A stretch of 64,000 nt of DNA. Source: Gracilaria domingensis (taxonomy: Eukaryota; Rhodophyta; Florideophyceae; Gracilariales; Gracilariaceae). The translations under genes were made by a program, and so were the position numbers. Under the pieces are notes generated by a model. It was not told the DNA's origin. It did not search any database and worked only from the letters and a program-made list of their open reading frames with translations. Below are positions 11,684 through 21,368 of this stretch, piece after piece (within the stretch, counting starts at the first letter, position 1; each line of letters starts with the position of its first letter). The stretch lies in assembly GCA_022539475.1 (NCBI GenBank), contig VCMS01000116.1:62001-126000 (forward strand), in the 5' to 3' direction.

Positions 11684-11959
11684 CTGAGTCTTCTGACAGA
11701 ACTCTGTCAGCATTCAAATGTCGTGGACTGGCTCCATTGCAGAGGAGATTCGAATGTCTACCTGAATTCGAACATCGTGGGAGCCGAGTTTTGTCTGCAT
11801 TCGACTAATTCGAATGCATGGACTAGCTCTATTACCCCTGGTAGAGGGAGATTTGGCTGTCTCTCTGCATTCGACTAGGAACCTTCGAATGCTGACAGAG
11901 TTCTTTCAGAAGACTCAGAACTCTGCTCCCAACAGAATTCGTCCACGACATTCGAATGC
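11684..11959. repeat. Nested inverted repeats (fold-back element)
   Basis: A 32-nt arm at 11684-11715 (starts CTGAGTCTTCTGACAG) pairs with 11887-11918 with one mismatch. A 19-nt unit GCATTCAAATGTCGTGGAC at 11710 recurs inverted at 11941-11959 with one change. TGCATTCGACTA occurs twice in between. Such nested inverted repeats suggest a fold-back/MITE-type element or rearranged copies of one short unit. Confidence 0.6.
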
Positions 11960-12016
11960 AGACACAACTCCTCTCCAATTGAGATCCATCCACGGCGCAT
12001 CTCATCATTCGAGCAG

Positions 12017-12024
12017 TATAAAAG
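12017..12024 (+). promoter_or_regulatory. TATA-box candidate
   Basis: TATAAAAG stands in GC-rich sequence, about 390 bp before the possible exon at 12409-12593. The spacing leaves room for a 5' exon and an intron. Supported by motif only. Confidence 0.35.
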
Positions 12025-12408
12025 CCGCGGTTGCGGTCGCGCAATTGACCTCCAGCTCTTGTTCCTCGCCCGGCCCGCGTTCACTAGCTGATAACCTTTG
12101 CACAGGAAGTAGGTGTAGTTGATCCTGAGCTTGGCAGGTAGTCGACTCGCGGCGAATGCTCGATCGGCTTAGATAGTGCAAAACTATAATGGACATGTTG
12201 TAAACTAAACTTCTTTCAATCATTTTTCGCTTTCATCCGTGCCTTTTCTTCTTTCTTTGTCAACGCAAACATTTGACTTCATGTGCTACGCTCGTGTAGG
12301 GCTGTCTACTGATGTTCTTGCTTCATTCTGGCATTGTATTGGGAGCACAGTTTTATCAGCATCCTTGCGATTTTTCTAGATGGTGACCTTTTGTTACTCT
12401 CTCTACAG

Positions 12409-12593
12409 AGCGATCGCCGCCAAGCCAAACCGAGGAAGACATTGAAAATTGTGTTCCATTCATGGGCGGCACCATGAGAAATAGCGGTACGGCCGTTTTA
12501 GGTTTTTCTTCTGCCCTACATCCACTGACTGTGCCTTTCATACAAGTAGAAGAGGACATCGAAGTTCTTTGTAGTAATGTACCTACGATATAA
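12409..12593 (+). other. Possible 3' exon of a small spliced gene
   Basis: A pyrimidine tract ending CTCTCTCTACAG (to 12408) looks like a 3' splice site. After it, one frame stays open for 61 codons (RSPPSQTEEDIENC..., ending VEEDIEVLCSNVPTI, stop at 12591-12593) with protein-like acidic composition. A TATA box lies upstream at 12017, and red-algal introns often sit near the 5' end. I could not identify exon 1 with confidence: GT-containing candidates after ATGs near 12280 and 12312 exist but differ in phase. The product is unrecognised. The antisense frame (12356-12631) is also open, so this is weak. Confidence 0.22.
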
Positions 12594-13703
12594 TACTGCA
12601 TAAAAGCTTGAAACGGAGAGAAGGGGATCATTGACTCTCCTTGTAGTTCTCAGTGTTTAATGAGGTTGTCGTTTACCAGGAGACATTATGTAAGGAAAGG
12701 ACTGTTGGCGTCAGAGCAAAGAGAATAGTGCTGCAATTGATGCCCGTAAAGACAAGGTCTTATGCACTACAAGTACTCCCTAAAGTTGAGGATCAAAAGT
12801 CTATACCATAGGGTAGGTACAGGATTCAGTTACCCTCTTCTTTTATGGTGCTGCTCAGCATGCGTGGGCTGTTCGCGTGACAAGATCTTAGGAAGTTGCC
12901 AGCTTTGACCCTTCCATTGAATGAAGTCCATACTGGGGTTCGAAAACGGTGCCTTCTACGCTTCGTTCAGGCTGCTCTGATGCTTTATTCGAGTAGCCGC
13001 ACGACGCAGAAACTCCGTAAGTGTCGATATTCGCTTAAGATGCGAGAGGTTAAAGAACTCTAGATAATCCAGCAAATATTGTATCAACGCAGCCTCAAAG
13101 CGGCGTACAAAAGAGGATTTCTATCGTTTTCGCTCTCCCTGGCGGTGTGGCAAAGAGTTTCGAGTGCAGCATCTGCTCCACGGGAGCGAGGTATACCTGC
13201 GTTATTCGGCAGACCTCGAAGCACATCATGGCGACCATTTGGTTCTGATAAAAGACAGACCAAGTTTGATATAAAAACCCCCCGATCACTGGTCCAACCC
13301 TCATTTCATCGAACGATCCCGGAAGCAGGACTTACTACACGATCCTGTTCTGAGAATCGAACGTTAGCTTCAGCTTGATGAACTTCTGTCCGCTCGACAT
13401 ATAGTATGCAGAGAATTCAGAGTTCGTTCTAGACTGTTTAGCAGAATCACGGCAGCCAGTGGAGCCGTTCCCTCCACCGCATCGCGAAGCGCAATGTAGA
13501 CAAGAGCGGTAGCTCTGCAAAATGAACTCTTGTAATAATAGCATAATCCATCACTCTACGAACGACACGGGCCACAGAGGCAGGTGCCTACCCTTCGAGA
13601 TCGCAAGCGAGTGTTTGGAAATGAACTACCGACAGGGTATAACAATCTTCATCATTTTGAAAAACCCATATTCTCCGTTCATTCTACGTACTCTTGACCC
13701 ACA
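12594..13703. other. Intergenic, no supported gene
   Basis: Short open frames occur on both strands (for example 13079-13378), but none resembles a known protein or has a convincing start. A TATA-like ATATAAAAAC lies at about 13269. The last ~160 bp are the 3' flank of the minus-strand glycosyltransferase gene. Confidence 0.5.
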
Positions 13704-15074
13704 CTATAAACCTTTCAATCTCATGAACATTACGATTGTAACAGGCAGTCCTCCAAAAAACAGCCATCGCCCTGGAAATTGATGAAATGGTTCAGTTGGT
13801 TTCGAAGCTCGCAACGCACGAACCCTATACCGCTGTGCTGAAATGGCTGCGTCAACCTTCTTCTTGATATGGCTGTGGTTGACGTCAAACCAGTCAAGCT
13901 TGCACCATTGATCAGAGTCAATACCTTCTCGTCTGTTGACTTCTCTAAGCTCTTCGATAGATAATGACGCATTGAGAGGGAAGCATTGAAAATAGTAGAC
14001 TTTCAAACCAAATCTTTCAGCGTGCCAACCTGTCCAGTCGCGCGGTGAAGTTGGTGAAGTTCTCACCTCCTGTTTGCAACATTTCCATATCTCAAATATC
14101 TGGGAGCCTGGCAACATGAATATGGTGTTTGCCATTGCAGCTCCGTGAGGAGCGATCAAAATGTCAGCCCACCGAAAAAGATGGGCTTGTGCTATGAGCG
14201 GTTTCGGTAGCTCATCGTAATAACGTAAAGAAACCCGCTTGTCTCGTTTTAAGTAATCCACAACAGGACCAGCAGTTTTCCATCTGCGTTTCACCTGTCG
14301 TGGTTTTCTATCCCGTCTGTCATAAATGAGCACGTTTACCAGACCTTCTGTTCGCTTTGGTGCCTGACCAAAGACTTTGAACGGCGCCTCTACAAACTGT
14401 CGTAAAGCTGCATTGATTTCCTTCCTGGGTAGGAGGTTAGCATTCGTTATCCTCGATGACAGCAGATGAGAGATTCTTTCGAAGATACCTACACCCGGGT
14501 CGTGTGGCCGTGTGCGAAGAGCAAACTTGCGAAATATGAAACCAGGCTTGAACAGCAGACGGCGAGTATAACATTTTGTGTCATTCTTCGATGATGTGCG
14601 GATGTTGGAAGATGGTATGCCCGCTGCACGAGCCGAAGCATATAGCATGCACACTCCCCATGATGGCTGAGTCCAACGCGAATAGTTCATGGATTCTTGG
14701 GAACATAGTTCAAGTTCTGTATCTGTTTGAGCTAGCAAGTGAAGATAGATGCTCGACATGTTGTAAGCAACATACGGAGGGATTAGGCAACGTTGTAAGA
14801 AATAGGCTACCACCCACCCAACATCAAAAAAGGCATGGTAGGGGTTCCAGTGCATATCTGGAACGTCGAGGAGAACTGCATTGCGAGGAACAGAAACGTT
14901 CTGACAAGTTGGAAGAGTTTGGGGACGAAGTACCTTAATACGCGGTTCAGCCGTACAAACGTTTATCGGCGGGGAACTCTTGCTCACGGTATGAGAAGAA
15001 CTGCCGAGGCGCAACAAAGCATGCAGCACCCATACCCATATTACGATGGTAGCCAGAGAACGATAGGACTTCAT
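13704..15074 (-). CDS. GT61-like glycosyltransferase (DUF563), type II membrane protein
   Basis: 456 residues. A signal anchor lies at about 7-24 (LATIVIWVWVLHALLRLG), followed by a lumenal stem. The C-terminal half has the GT61/DUF563 pattern: LIYDRRDRKPRQ, then the hallmark DILIAPHGAAMANTIFMLPG with FEIWK, then YYFQC. GT61 enzymes transfer xylose, GlcNAc or arabinose in the Golgi; in a red alga a role in sulfated galactan or glycoprotein side chains is plausible but inferred. The ATG at 15074 gives the anchor directly at the N-terminus, supporting this start. Several lumenal cysteines suggest disulfides. There are no introns. The acceptor sugar cannot be told from sequence. The next gene upstream (Tag) lies 430 bp away on the same strand. 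Confidence 0.82.
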   Translation of the reverse strand: MKSYRSLATIVIWVWVLHALLRLGSSSHTVSKSSPPINVCTAEPRIKVLRPQTLPTCQNVSVPRNAVLLDVPDMHWNPYHAFFDVGWVVAYFLQRCLIPPYVAYNMSSIYLHLLAQTDTELELCSQESMNYSRWTQPSWGVCMLYASARAAGIPSSNIRTSSKNDTKCYTRRLLFKPGFIFRKFALRTRPHDPGVGIFERISHLLSSRITNANLLPRKEINAALRQFVEAPFKVFGQAPKRTEGLVNVLIYDRRDRKPRQVKRRWKTAGPVVDYLKRDKRVSLRYYDELPKPLIAQAHLFRWADILIAPHGAAMANTIFMLPGSQIFEIWKCCKQEVRTSPTSPRDWTGWHAERFGLKVYYFQCFPLNASLSIEELREVNRREGIDSDQWCKLDWFDVNHSHIKKKVDAAISAQRYRVRALRASKPTEPFHQFPGRWLFFGGLPVTIVMFMRLKGL

Positions 15075-15503
15075 GAAGACATCTGAGCACGTTGATGCAA
15101 ACGTTGAAATACGGAGATGAATATTGCTCGAAGCGTTTTCGTAGATGAGGATTGCCGAGAAGAAAGGTCAATGAGCGAGTAACACAGTTTGACTTTGGCA
15201 GCATCAGCGTGATATCACATCAGTTTCAAAAATCGTCCACGCACCATGCAGTGGACGAGAAACAGCTGGTTTACGAGCCCTTTTTCCTTCTATCAATTCA
15301 TGGGCCGAGAAAGAAAAAAAGACAGTGGTCTGCATCAGGGAGTACTCGATCAGCCCCCCACACTCAGGCTAAGGTTACCTAAAGATTGATATGTGATGCA
15401 GCATATGAGTACCTATGTAGCCGAAATCCATGATCATGGAAGACGCAGATTGAAACCAACCCTGAAGTAGCTGATCATATCCTTCACTTCGTATTGCAAA
15501 AGC
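15075..15503. other. Intergenic, promoter side of the GT61-like gene
   Basis: Promoter region of the GT61-like gene and 3' end of the Tag gene. No gene seen; short plus-strand frames have no recognisable content. Confidence 0.6.
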
Positions 15504-16322
15504 TTATTGCTTTGGTTTCTTCTTGAGCAACTTCTGAACCTGTTTATATCTCGGGCACTTGGGAGTATGATCGTTGATGACGCCCGTAGCCTGCAAATGA
15601 GCGTATATGATTGTACTACCAACAAACTTGAAACCCTTTTTCTTCAAATCCTTTGCGATTTCATCCGACAGTTCATTCTTCGATACTGCGTTACCACTGC
15701 AACAGTTGCGTTGAGGAACATAATCAACCCAGTCCCAAAAGTAGTGCGCAAAACCAATGCCTTCCTCTCTCATGGCGATCACAGCCTTCGCGTTGCTTAT
15801 GGCGGCCCGAATCTTTAACTTATTCCGAATAATGGACGCGTCCTGTTGCAGGCGGGCAACGTCCTCCTCCGTCATGGTAGCGATTCGATCAACATCAAAA
15901 TCGTGGAACGCATTTGCGAAAGCATCCCGCTTTCGAAGAATAGTGAGCCAGCTGAGACCCGCCTGGAAAGTCTCCAGCAATAGGAATTCAAACATCTTCT
16001 TGTCATCGTATACTGGAACTCCCCATTCTTCGTCATGATACTGGATATAGTCAGGGGCCGATAAACTCCATTCACAGCGAGTGTCCTTCTTCCGTCGCTT
16101 CGACGAGGGAGCCATAGAGGAGATTGTCGGAAACGTTGCAGAGGAGCGGGGGCTTGCCGTTCGTGAAGTGGGGTAAACGAACCTGCGGAACGAAACGTTG
16201 CAGTTGCTTGAGATCGAGGACTGTTCACTCCTTGTCGCTAGACAAAATCCGGAGAAGGGTGTCACTTGAAAGGCACAGGACAAAAGCTGTAACGGTGTTC
16301 GGGTTGCTGTGAGAGAGGACAT
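15504..16322 (-). CDS. TAG: DNA-3-methyladenine glycosylase I
   Basis: 272 residues from the ATG at 16322 (the frame extends two codons further to a GTG). From about residue 80 it matches bacterial Tag along its length: TRCEW, YHDEEWGVPVYDDKKMFE, FQAGLSWLTILRKR, LKKKGFKFVGSTIIYAHLQ, VINDH and a final HTPKCPRY. The first Cys, the early His and the last His/Cys pair are the zinc ligands known in E. coli Tag; the Glu in the ETFQAGLSW region is the catalytic-site residue. It excises 3-methyladenine from alkylated DNA in base-excision repair. The first ~70 residues are Ser/Thr/Arg-rich and resemble an organelle transit peptide; an internal ATG at 16115 (MAPSSKRRKKDTRCEW) would give a form with a nuclear-type basic cluster. 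Both forms may be used (inference). Intronless; closest relatives are bacterial or plant. Confidence 0.93.
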   Translation of the reverse strand: MSSLTATRTPLQLLSCAFQVTPFSGFCLATRSEQSSISSNCNVSFRRFVYPTSRTASPRSSATFPTISSMAPSSKRRKKDTRCEWSLSAPDYIQYHDEEWGVPVYDDKKMFEFLLLETFQAGLSWLTILRKRDAFANAFHDFDVDRIATMTEEDVARLQQDASIIRNKLKIRAAISNAKAVIAMREEGIGFAHYFWDWVDYVPQRNCCSGNAVSKNELSDEIAKDLKKKGFKFVGSTIIYAHLQATGVINDHTPKCPRYKQVQKLLKKKPKQ

Positions 16323-16653
16323 GGGCACAAATAATGGCAGAGCATAGATTCAGAAAAGGTGCGTCTTTCAAACCCAGACGTCTCCCGCGTTCGTTGCTGC
16401 CATGAGAAGAGCCTAGGAAGCTTCAAGTTGCTCCTCTGCACCATCTTTAAGAAGGCAGTGGTGCAGCATCACCGCGAGGTCATTGCTTCAGCTGGCGCTT
16501 GCGCTTGCGCTTGCGCGGATCATGAGCAAATGAATAATCGTCGGAAAAGAGCCACTGAGCCAGCGCGGCATGGCGTAACTGTGGTAACGGCTTGCAATGC
16601 ACTGCAGGTCGTACATACTGTACCAAAGCACCAGTCGCTACTGTAACTCTTAC

Positions 16654-16674
16654 GTACCGGTGCAGCACCGGTAC
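16654..16674. promoter_or_regulatory. Perfect 21-bp palindrome upstream of the RNase H-like gene
   Basis: Arms GTACCGGTGC and GCACCGGTAC around one central A. It lies 120 bp before the ATG at 16794 and about 330 bp after the divergent Tag start, in the shared promoter region, so it could be a dimeric factor site or a 5'-UTR hairpin. Just upstream (about 16495-16518) is a short GCGCTT tandem run. Confidence 0.4.
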
Positions 16675-16793
16675 ATAGGGTTGCCGTCACCAGTGCGCTG
16701 GACGTGTCAAACCCAAGTCAGAACTGCTTGCGCGTTGCACAACGCGTGCATCAGGTGGGATCAAATGCAGATATCGCTCCTGTGGAAGCTTAC

Positions 16794-17864
16794 ATGCCCC
16801 CCCCGTACGCGCCTCCTTCGACCCAGCGCGCCGGATGCTTGGAACCCATAAACGCCCGAGGCTTTCTGCCCCACGGTCCGATACCTGCGTGCTCTTCCTC
16901 TTCCTACCAGACCCCACCCCTTCACTGCACCTCAACCCACTTTCGCTCCTGGCACACCGACGTGAGCCAACCGATTCTTTTTCGTCCGTTTTCGCTCAGT
17001 TTTACACCGTGCGTCCACCTCATTATGCGCACCGTCCACGACAATAGAGAGCTGGCTAGCAGCGTTTCCGTGCCTTGTCCCCTGGAGAACTGCGGCGAAG
17101 ATCCAAACTTTCTACCAGTTCAGTCGTATGTCACCGCCTTGTATATCCCAGGCTCACCTCAACTCGAACCGGAACCTCAGACTGTTCCCGCCGCATCCTA
17201 TGCTGTGTACCTTCACAGTGCCGAGAACCAAGTGCGTGTGGCCCAACCTCTCGCGGCCTCGTTTCAGGACTATCGCACCGCTAGCTTGAAGGCCTTACTA
17301 TGCGCGCTACAACTAGGCAACTGCTTGTGTCTGCAGCACGTACATGTCGTCTGTGACGACGATGTGCTTGTTGATTTGTTTGATACATATGTAATGGATA
17401 CACAGCTATCTGCAACACAGCCTGATGATTCACAGGTTGAGCATTTGACGTCCTCGGAAAACATGGCTTTATGGAGAGCGATTCAAGTCACTGCTGATGC
17501 GTTTAAGGTTCGAGGAGCCGTTCTGCACGTAATCCGAAACAATGATTCTGATGGCATTCATATTGCAAGACAGCTGGCACGTTCTGCCATCACAATGCAT
17601 CAATACTGCTCACGGTGTGAGTCAAACTATGGCCCTCTGCGCACGCCTCACAGTTGCGATGCCGATCAACAACCTCCTCTGAAGCGCACTGGTTCTCTTG
17701 TGGAAGGCACTGACGACTATGGTCGCGCCCGAATTGTCGCAGCCGTATGTCCCAAATGCAGCGCTACATTTGAACATTTGCATGAGCTGGAACGACATGT
17801 TGAATGTGATTGTCCGGAGGTGTTGGAAGAATGGTTTGCACATACTAAGATTGTGAAGAACTAG
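16794..17864 (+). CDS. RNase H-fold protein with C-terminal zinc-finger motifs
   Basis: 356 residues from the ATG at 16794; the frame is open upstream to a GTG at 16704, and an ATG at 17025 (MRTVHDNREL) is another plausible start because the first ~80 residues are low-complexity Pro/Ser. From about residue 130 the pattern SYAVYLHS, QDYRTASLKALLCALQLG, HVHVVCDDDVLVDLF and then a later acidic ENMALWRAIQ and LHVIRNNDSDGIHIARQLA follows the strand/helix order of RNase H-like folds, where acidic residues bind metal. Two cysteine clusters follow: YCSRCESNYGPLRTPHSC and VCPKCSATFEHLHELERHVEC, the second close to a C2H2 finger. Function unknown; a nucleic-acid role is likely. It is divergent from the Tag gene across a 470-bp shared region. 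Confidence 0.65.
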   Translation: MPPPYAPPSTQRAGCLEPINARGFLPHGPIPACSSSSYQTPPLHCTSTHFRSWHTDVSQPILFRPFSLSFTPCVHLIMRTVHDNRELASSVSVPCPLENCGEDPNFLPVQSYVTALYIPGSPQLEPEPQTVPAASYAVYLHSAENQVRVAQPLAASFQDYRTASLKALLCALQLGNCLCLQHVHVVCDDDVLVDLFDTYVMDTQLSATQPDDSQVEHLTSSENMALWRAIQVTADAFKVRGAVLHVIRNNDSDGIHIARQLARSAITMHQYCSRCESNYGPLRTPHSCDADQQPPLKRTGSLVEGTDDYGRARIVAAVCPKCSATFEHLHELERHVECDCPEVLEEWFAHTKIVKN

Positions 17865-18546
17865 CACAGTCGCTTGCTCTCGCTTTCAGCATTGCATACT
17901 TACACATCAGCGACCATACACAACCATTCGCGCTATCTGCGCTTTGTTCGTTTCCCTGTGTTTATACTATGTATATCTCTTTCGCTTACGCACCCCCTGA
18001 ATTGTTTTCCTAGATTTCACTAACACAAATAGGCATCAGCACCGCCCTTCTTGTAAAAGCAACTACACGTAGCGTCTATGTTTGTGATTGCAAACGAAAG
18101 CGCATGTTGGCGGAAATGGTGTATCCACCGCACCCAGCGCATACCTCGATCGTTGGCACTCGTCCCTCGTGCCCAACGTGAAAGTTTCGAATATTGGTCC
18201 TCGGGGACTCCACTTCGGTATCGTTATCGCGGTATTGCTCCCAATTTCCTTAGACGATAGAAAGACATGTGTGAAAGGACTCATTTAGTGGTTAAGGGTA
18301 GCCTTCCCTTGCTACGAAGATACGTGGTATGATACCTCACGATTATTAGTTGTTTTATGTTTGCCAACAAGAGGATGGTGTTCGTCTTTTGGAGAGTGAA
18401 ATGCATTATCTGCTACGAAGATCAAAGTGCAATGGATTCCCCATCGACGACATTTGACAATTCGTGCGGGTTTGATTGGTTGGGTCTGACGCCCACGGTA
18501 CACGGTATTGTGGAACTGGAGGAGCGTTTCCAAGAGAATATGTTCT
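17865..18546. other. Intergenic between convergent genes
   Basis: 3' flanks of two convergent genes. Short open frames at 18063-18605 show no recognisable protein. Confidence 0.6.
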
Positions 18547-20250
18547 CTAATGATGCATACTTTGGACCTTGTTTGCGAGATAGGCTCGAGTAGCAGATGC
18601 CTCATTCGCTCCTGCGAATGCGCCCCAGAACACCTTTACGTGTTCCGGGTTAGCCAGAAGTCCACTTCGCGGGCTGAAAGTAACTTGACAGCATTCGGAT
18701 TCATGTGAAACCAGGCGAGTAGGTAGAAGATAGAGTCCCCGGGCCATGGTGGATACGATGTGCGTGCTCATTCCAGATTCGCTTCCGATGAATACATCAG
18801 CAGAGATCATCTCATGCATCGATTGAAGTGTATCAGCAGCGATGTGGAACTTAACTTTAAGCCCACCTGGAAATAGAAGTAAACGGCGTGGTTTTCTGGG
18901 GCCACCCTTCTCCGAAAAGTTACCAGATCTATGGCTCTCAACTTCGGCCGAACCGAATGCTCTAATTGTCTGAGTCACCCACCCCGCATCACGCACCGCT
19001 CCATCCGAATCCATGTAAAGATGTGTCATGTGTGATATATCATGCCCTTGAAAACGATTCTTCTCCTTCGGAGCACCTTCAGAGTATAGGTGAACAATGA
19101 CTGGCATGCGGGCGAAGATACCACCATGTTCTTGAACAATGGCCAAAAACTCTCTCACGACACGTCCAAATGTTGCTGTGGAAACCATGTTGCGTCTCGT
19201 CTCCTTGAAGAAATCTCCCCTCCGAGCATGAATTGCAATGTTCAAAGCATGTTCCGGATATTCTAGCGGCCTTCGTCTGCCGGCAAGCCGAAGGATTGGA
19301 ATGTTGTATTTTTGAATGATGGTACTCTTTCCTGTTCTATCCGCACTGCTGTTATGATTCAGAACACCATGTCGATCCCAGTAACTGTGAAACATGAAGG
19401 CCCTCGTTTTTGGATCAAAGTATGAATCTGCTGGATTTGTCGCACAGGTGACGAGGGGCATTTGGAAAATGGTATGCGACTTGTTATTCTGTTTCAGAAA
19501 TGAATCTTGCTGCTTTTTGCATTCGCCTCTCAGCGAAGGACTTCCGGATCTTACACACTTCATCCTTCCGTACGTTAAATTGTAAGGAAGCTCGACGAGA
19601 TTGTCGAACTGCAAGCCTGAAAATGTTTCATTTCTCTTAAGGCCTTCACAAACATGACAAGTTCCGTGGGACATATTCAGAGACGATTTGCAGAACGAAT
19701 CGCGTATGAACTCCCTAGGAATCTGACCATGACCCCAACCAAAAAATTCTTCAACGGCATTGGGATTCTTTCTGGTCAAGCTACCATGGGATGATACACG
19801 ATGAGAATACGACAAACCAAGTCGCAATGCGACACCGATTTCTGCATTCATGACTGCCGAATTGTGACCAAGCCCATCACTAGCAGCCGGACGAACAGGA
19901 GAATATAACACCCGATATCTCGATTCTTCTAACGTCAAAAACCGTACTCGGTCGGGCGTATACCATGGGTAGTTAAATCGATTCCATGACCCCGGTACTA
20001 TCCTTACTTTGGAAGGATATAGAATGGACCAGTCGTCGAGTTCGCTCTCAGATTCAGATGCTCCAACGATTTTAGAATTCACCCCTGCAGTAGTGGTGAA
20101 ACTGCGCTCATCAGCGGCCACAGATAAAACCGAAGAAAGTCCAAAGAGAATTCCAAAGAGCACTAAACACGCATTGTTCAGTTTGATCGATACGCTACTC
20201 CTCTTTTTTGTGAGCTTAGTATCACAATCCGAATTGCAGACGTCACACAT
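18547..20250 (-). CDS. Fucosyltransferase-like GT-B glycosyltransferase, type II membrane protein
   Basis: 567 residues from the ATG at 20250 (MCDVCNSDCD...); the frame is open to a TTG at 20352, but the ATG puts the membrane anchor (LNNACLVLFGILFGLSSVLSV, about 24-44) near the N-terminus as expected. The lumenal part carries LNIAIHARRGDFF, like the H-x-R-R-G-D box of the alpha-1,6/O-fucosyltransferase clan (GT23/GT65/GT68) that contacts GDP-fucose, and a late SADVFIGSESGMSTHIVSTMARG, the usual second donor-binding motif. There are several N-glycosylation sequons (NMSH, NETF, NLTY, NKSH, NHSS) and many Cys. The nearest family is probably the red-algal expansion of this clan; donor and acceptor are unknown. 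Likely a Golgi enzyme. Intronless. Confidence 0.72.
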   Translation of the reverse strand: MCDVCNSDCDTKLTKKRSSVSIKLNNACLVLFGILFGLSSVLSVAADERSFTTTAGVNSKIVGASESESELDDWSILYPSKVRIVPGSWNRFNYPWYTPDRVRFLTLEESRYRVLYSPVRPAASDGLGHNSAVMNAEIGVALRLGLSYSHRVSSHGSLTRKNPNAVEEFFGWGHGQIPREFIRDSFCKSSLNMSHGTCHVCEGLKRNETFSGLQFDNLVELPYNLTYGRMKCVRSGSPSLRGECKKQQDSFLKQNNKSHTIFQMPLVTCATNPADSYFDPKTRAFMFHSYWDRHGVLNHNSSADRTGKSTIIQKYNIPILRLAGRRRPLEYPEHALNIAIHARRGDFFKETRRNMVSTATFGRVVREFLAIVQEHGGIFARMPVIVHLYSEGAPKEKNRFQGHDISHMTHLYMDSDGAVRDAGWVTQTIRAFGSAEVESHRSGNFSEKGGPRKPRRLLLFPGGLKVKFHIAADTLQSMHEMISADVFIGSESGMSTHIVSTMARGLYLLPTRLVSHESECCQVTFSPRSGLLANPEHVKVFWGAFAGANEASATRAYLANKVQSMHH

Positions 20251-21368
20251 TGGTGAAAGGTGTTTCTTGTTCAGCCAGAAACGAAATGTAGATTGCCGCG
20301 TTTCAGTTGGAACATACACAGTGATACAGAACGCTCTATGTATGACGAACAAAAAAGAGTGCCTGGGGAGTCAGTATGACTTCCTGAGCAGTTCCACTAC
20401 TTGTGGAGTGAATCTCTGCGAAAGCTATCTACTTCGACCTTCACCCTGCGTATTTCATCAGCCGGTGACCAAACTGGACTTGCGAGCGTTCAACACATAC
20501 CTAATTTTTGTATCCCTTGGATGTTCGAATTAATCACCGACCAAATCACGTCGCACCCTTAAAACACCTTGCAAACATGTTACGTCTCACTATGGTCGTA
20601 GATAGGCTCGCCGTGAGAGCCAAACGCTGAGCGTCCTCAAATTTTCAAGTGTGGCACATGGTAGAAATGAAAAAGATGGTTTCATAGCATTAGACAAGAG
20701 AAAACTCATATTTGAACAGGCAGATCACAGGAGATTCCATTGAAGTGTTAAAAGGCTTTCCAGTGCAGTGATTTCCCTCCTTTTAGACAAGAGAATGCTC
20801 CCAAAAGAACTACTAGCTCGGTTGCTGCAGACGTCACAGCGGACTCCCAACTTGTTTATGTGCAGTTTAATCATGCTGCCTTCAAACGTTTCACATCACC
20901 GGTATTGATGCAAAAGTCCAGTTCGAGACACTGACTGCATATGACAGCAGTTAAAAGATAGAATCGACCCGTAACTGACGCAGTTGAAGCTGTCTTCCGT
21001 GAAAGCCCACTACACTTCTGTGAAGCTTGCCGGGGTTTTTATCGAAGCTACGATTGGGCTTCCCTCGCAGGGACGACACGGTGCAGGCGAAAGCCAGTCT
21101 ATGCTTCGATTCACCGGAGAATTTGATCGAAAACTGTAAATTCACAGAAACTCTGAATTTCAGAGAGAGCAGTTTACTCATTTCAGCAGTCTGAAATGAG
21201 TAAACTGCTCACCCGGTGCGCAGCTGCAGAAGGCACAGAGGCACACCCTCGCATGTCTTCGTCGCCAACGTGGTGACGACCATTTTTCTCTCTTCACGGT
21301 GAAGTGGGATTGCTTCGGGACTCTGACTTCCTTTCTAGGTCACATATTTCGAACTGAAGTCCACTGCA
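20251..21368. other. Intergenic between divergent genes, promoter region
   Basis: About 1.1 kb between the glycosyltransferase start and the small spliced gene. Apart from the hairpin at 21167-21210 I see no gene; the minus-strand frame 20951-21181 begins inside the hairpin and looks fortuitous. Confidence 0.6.
21167..21210. repeat. Perfect 20-bp stem hairpin
   Basis: Left arm 21167-21186 (GAGCAGTTTACTCATTTCAG) and right arm 21191-21210 are exact complements with a CAGT loop. It lies about 160 bp upstream of the small gene's ATG. It may be a transcribed hairpin, a cruciform or a MITE footprint. Confidence 0.7.

Noticed and set aside
12115-12180. Faint resemblance to the 5' end of 18S rRNA (GTTGATCCTG)
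   Set aside because: Similarity is limited to about 10 bases and breaks down at once; no rRNA core follows.
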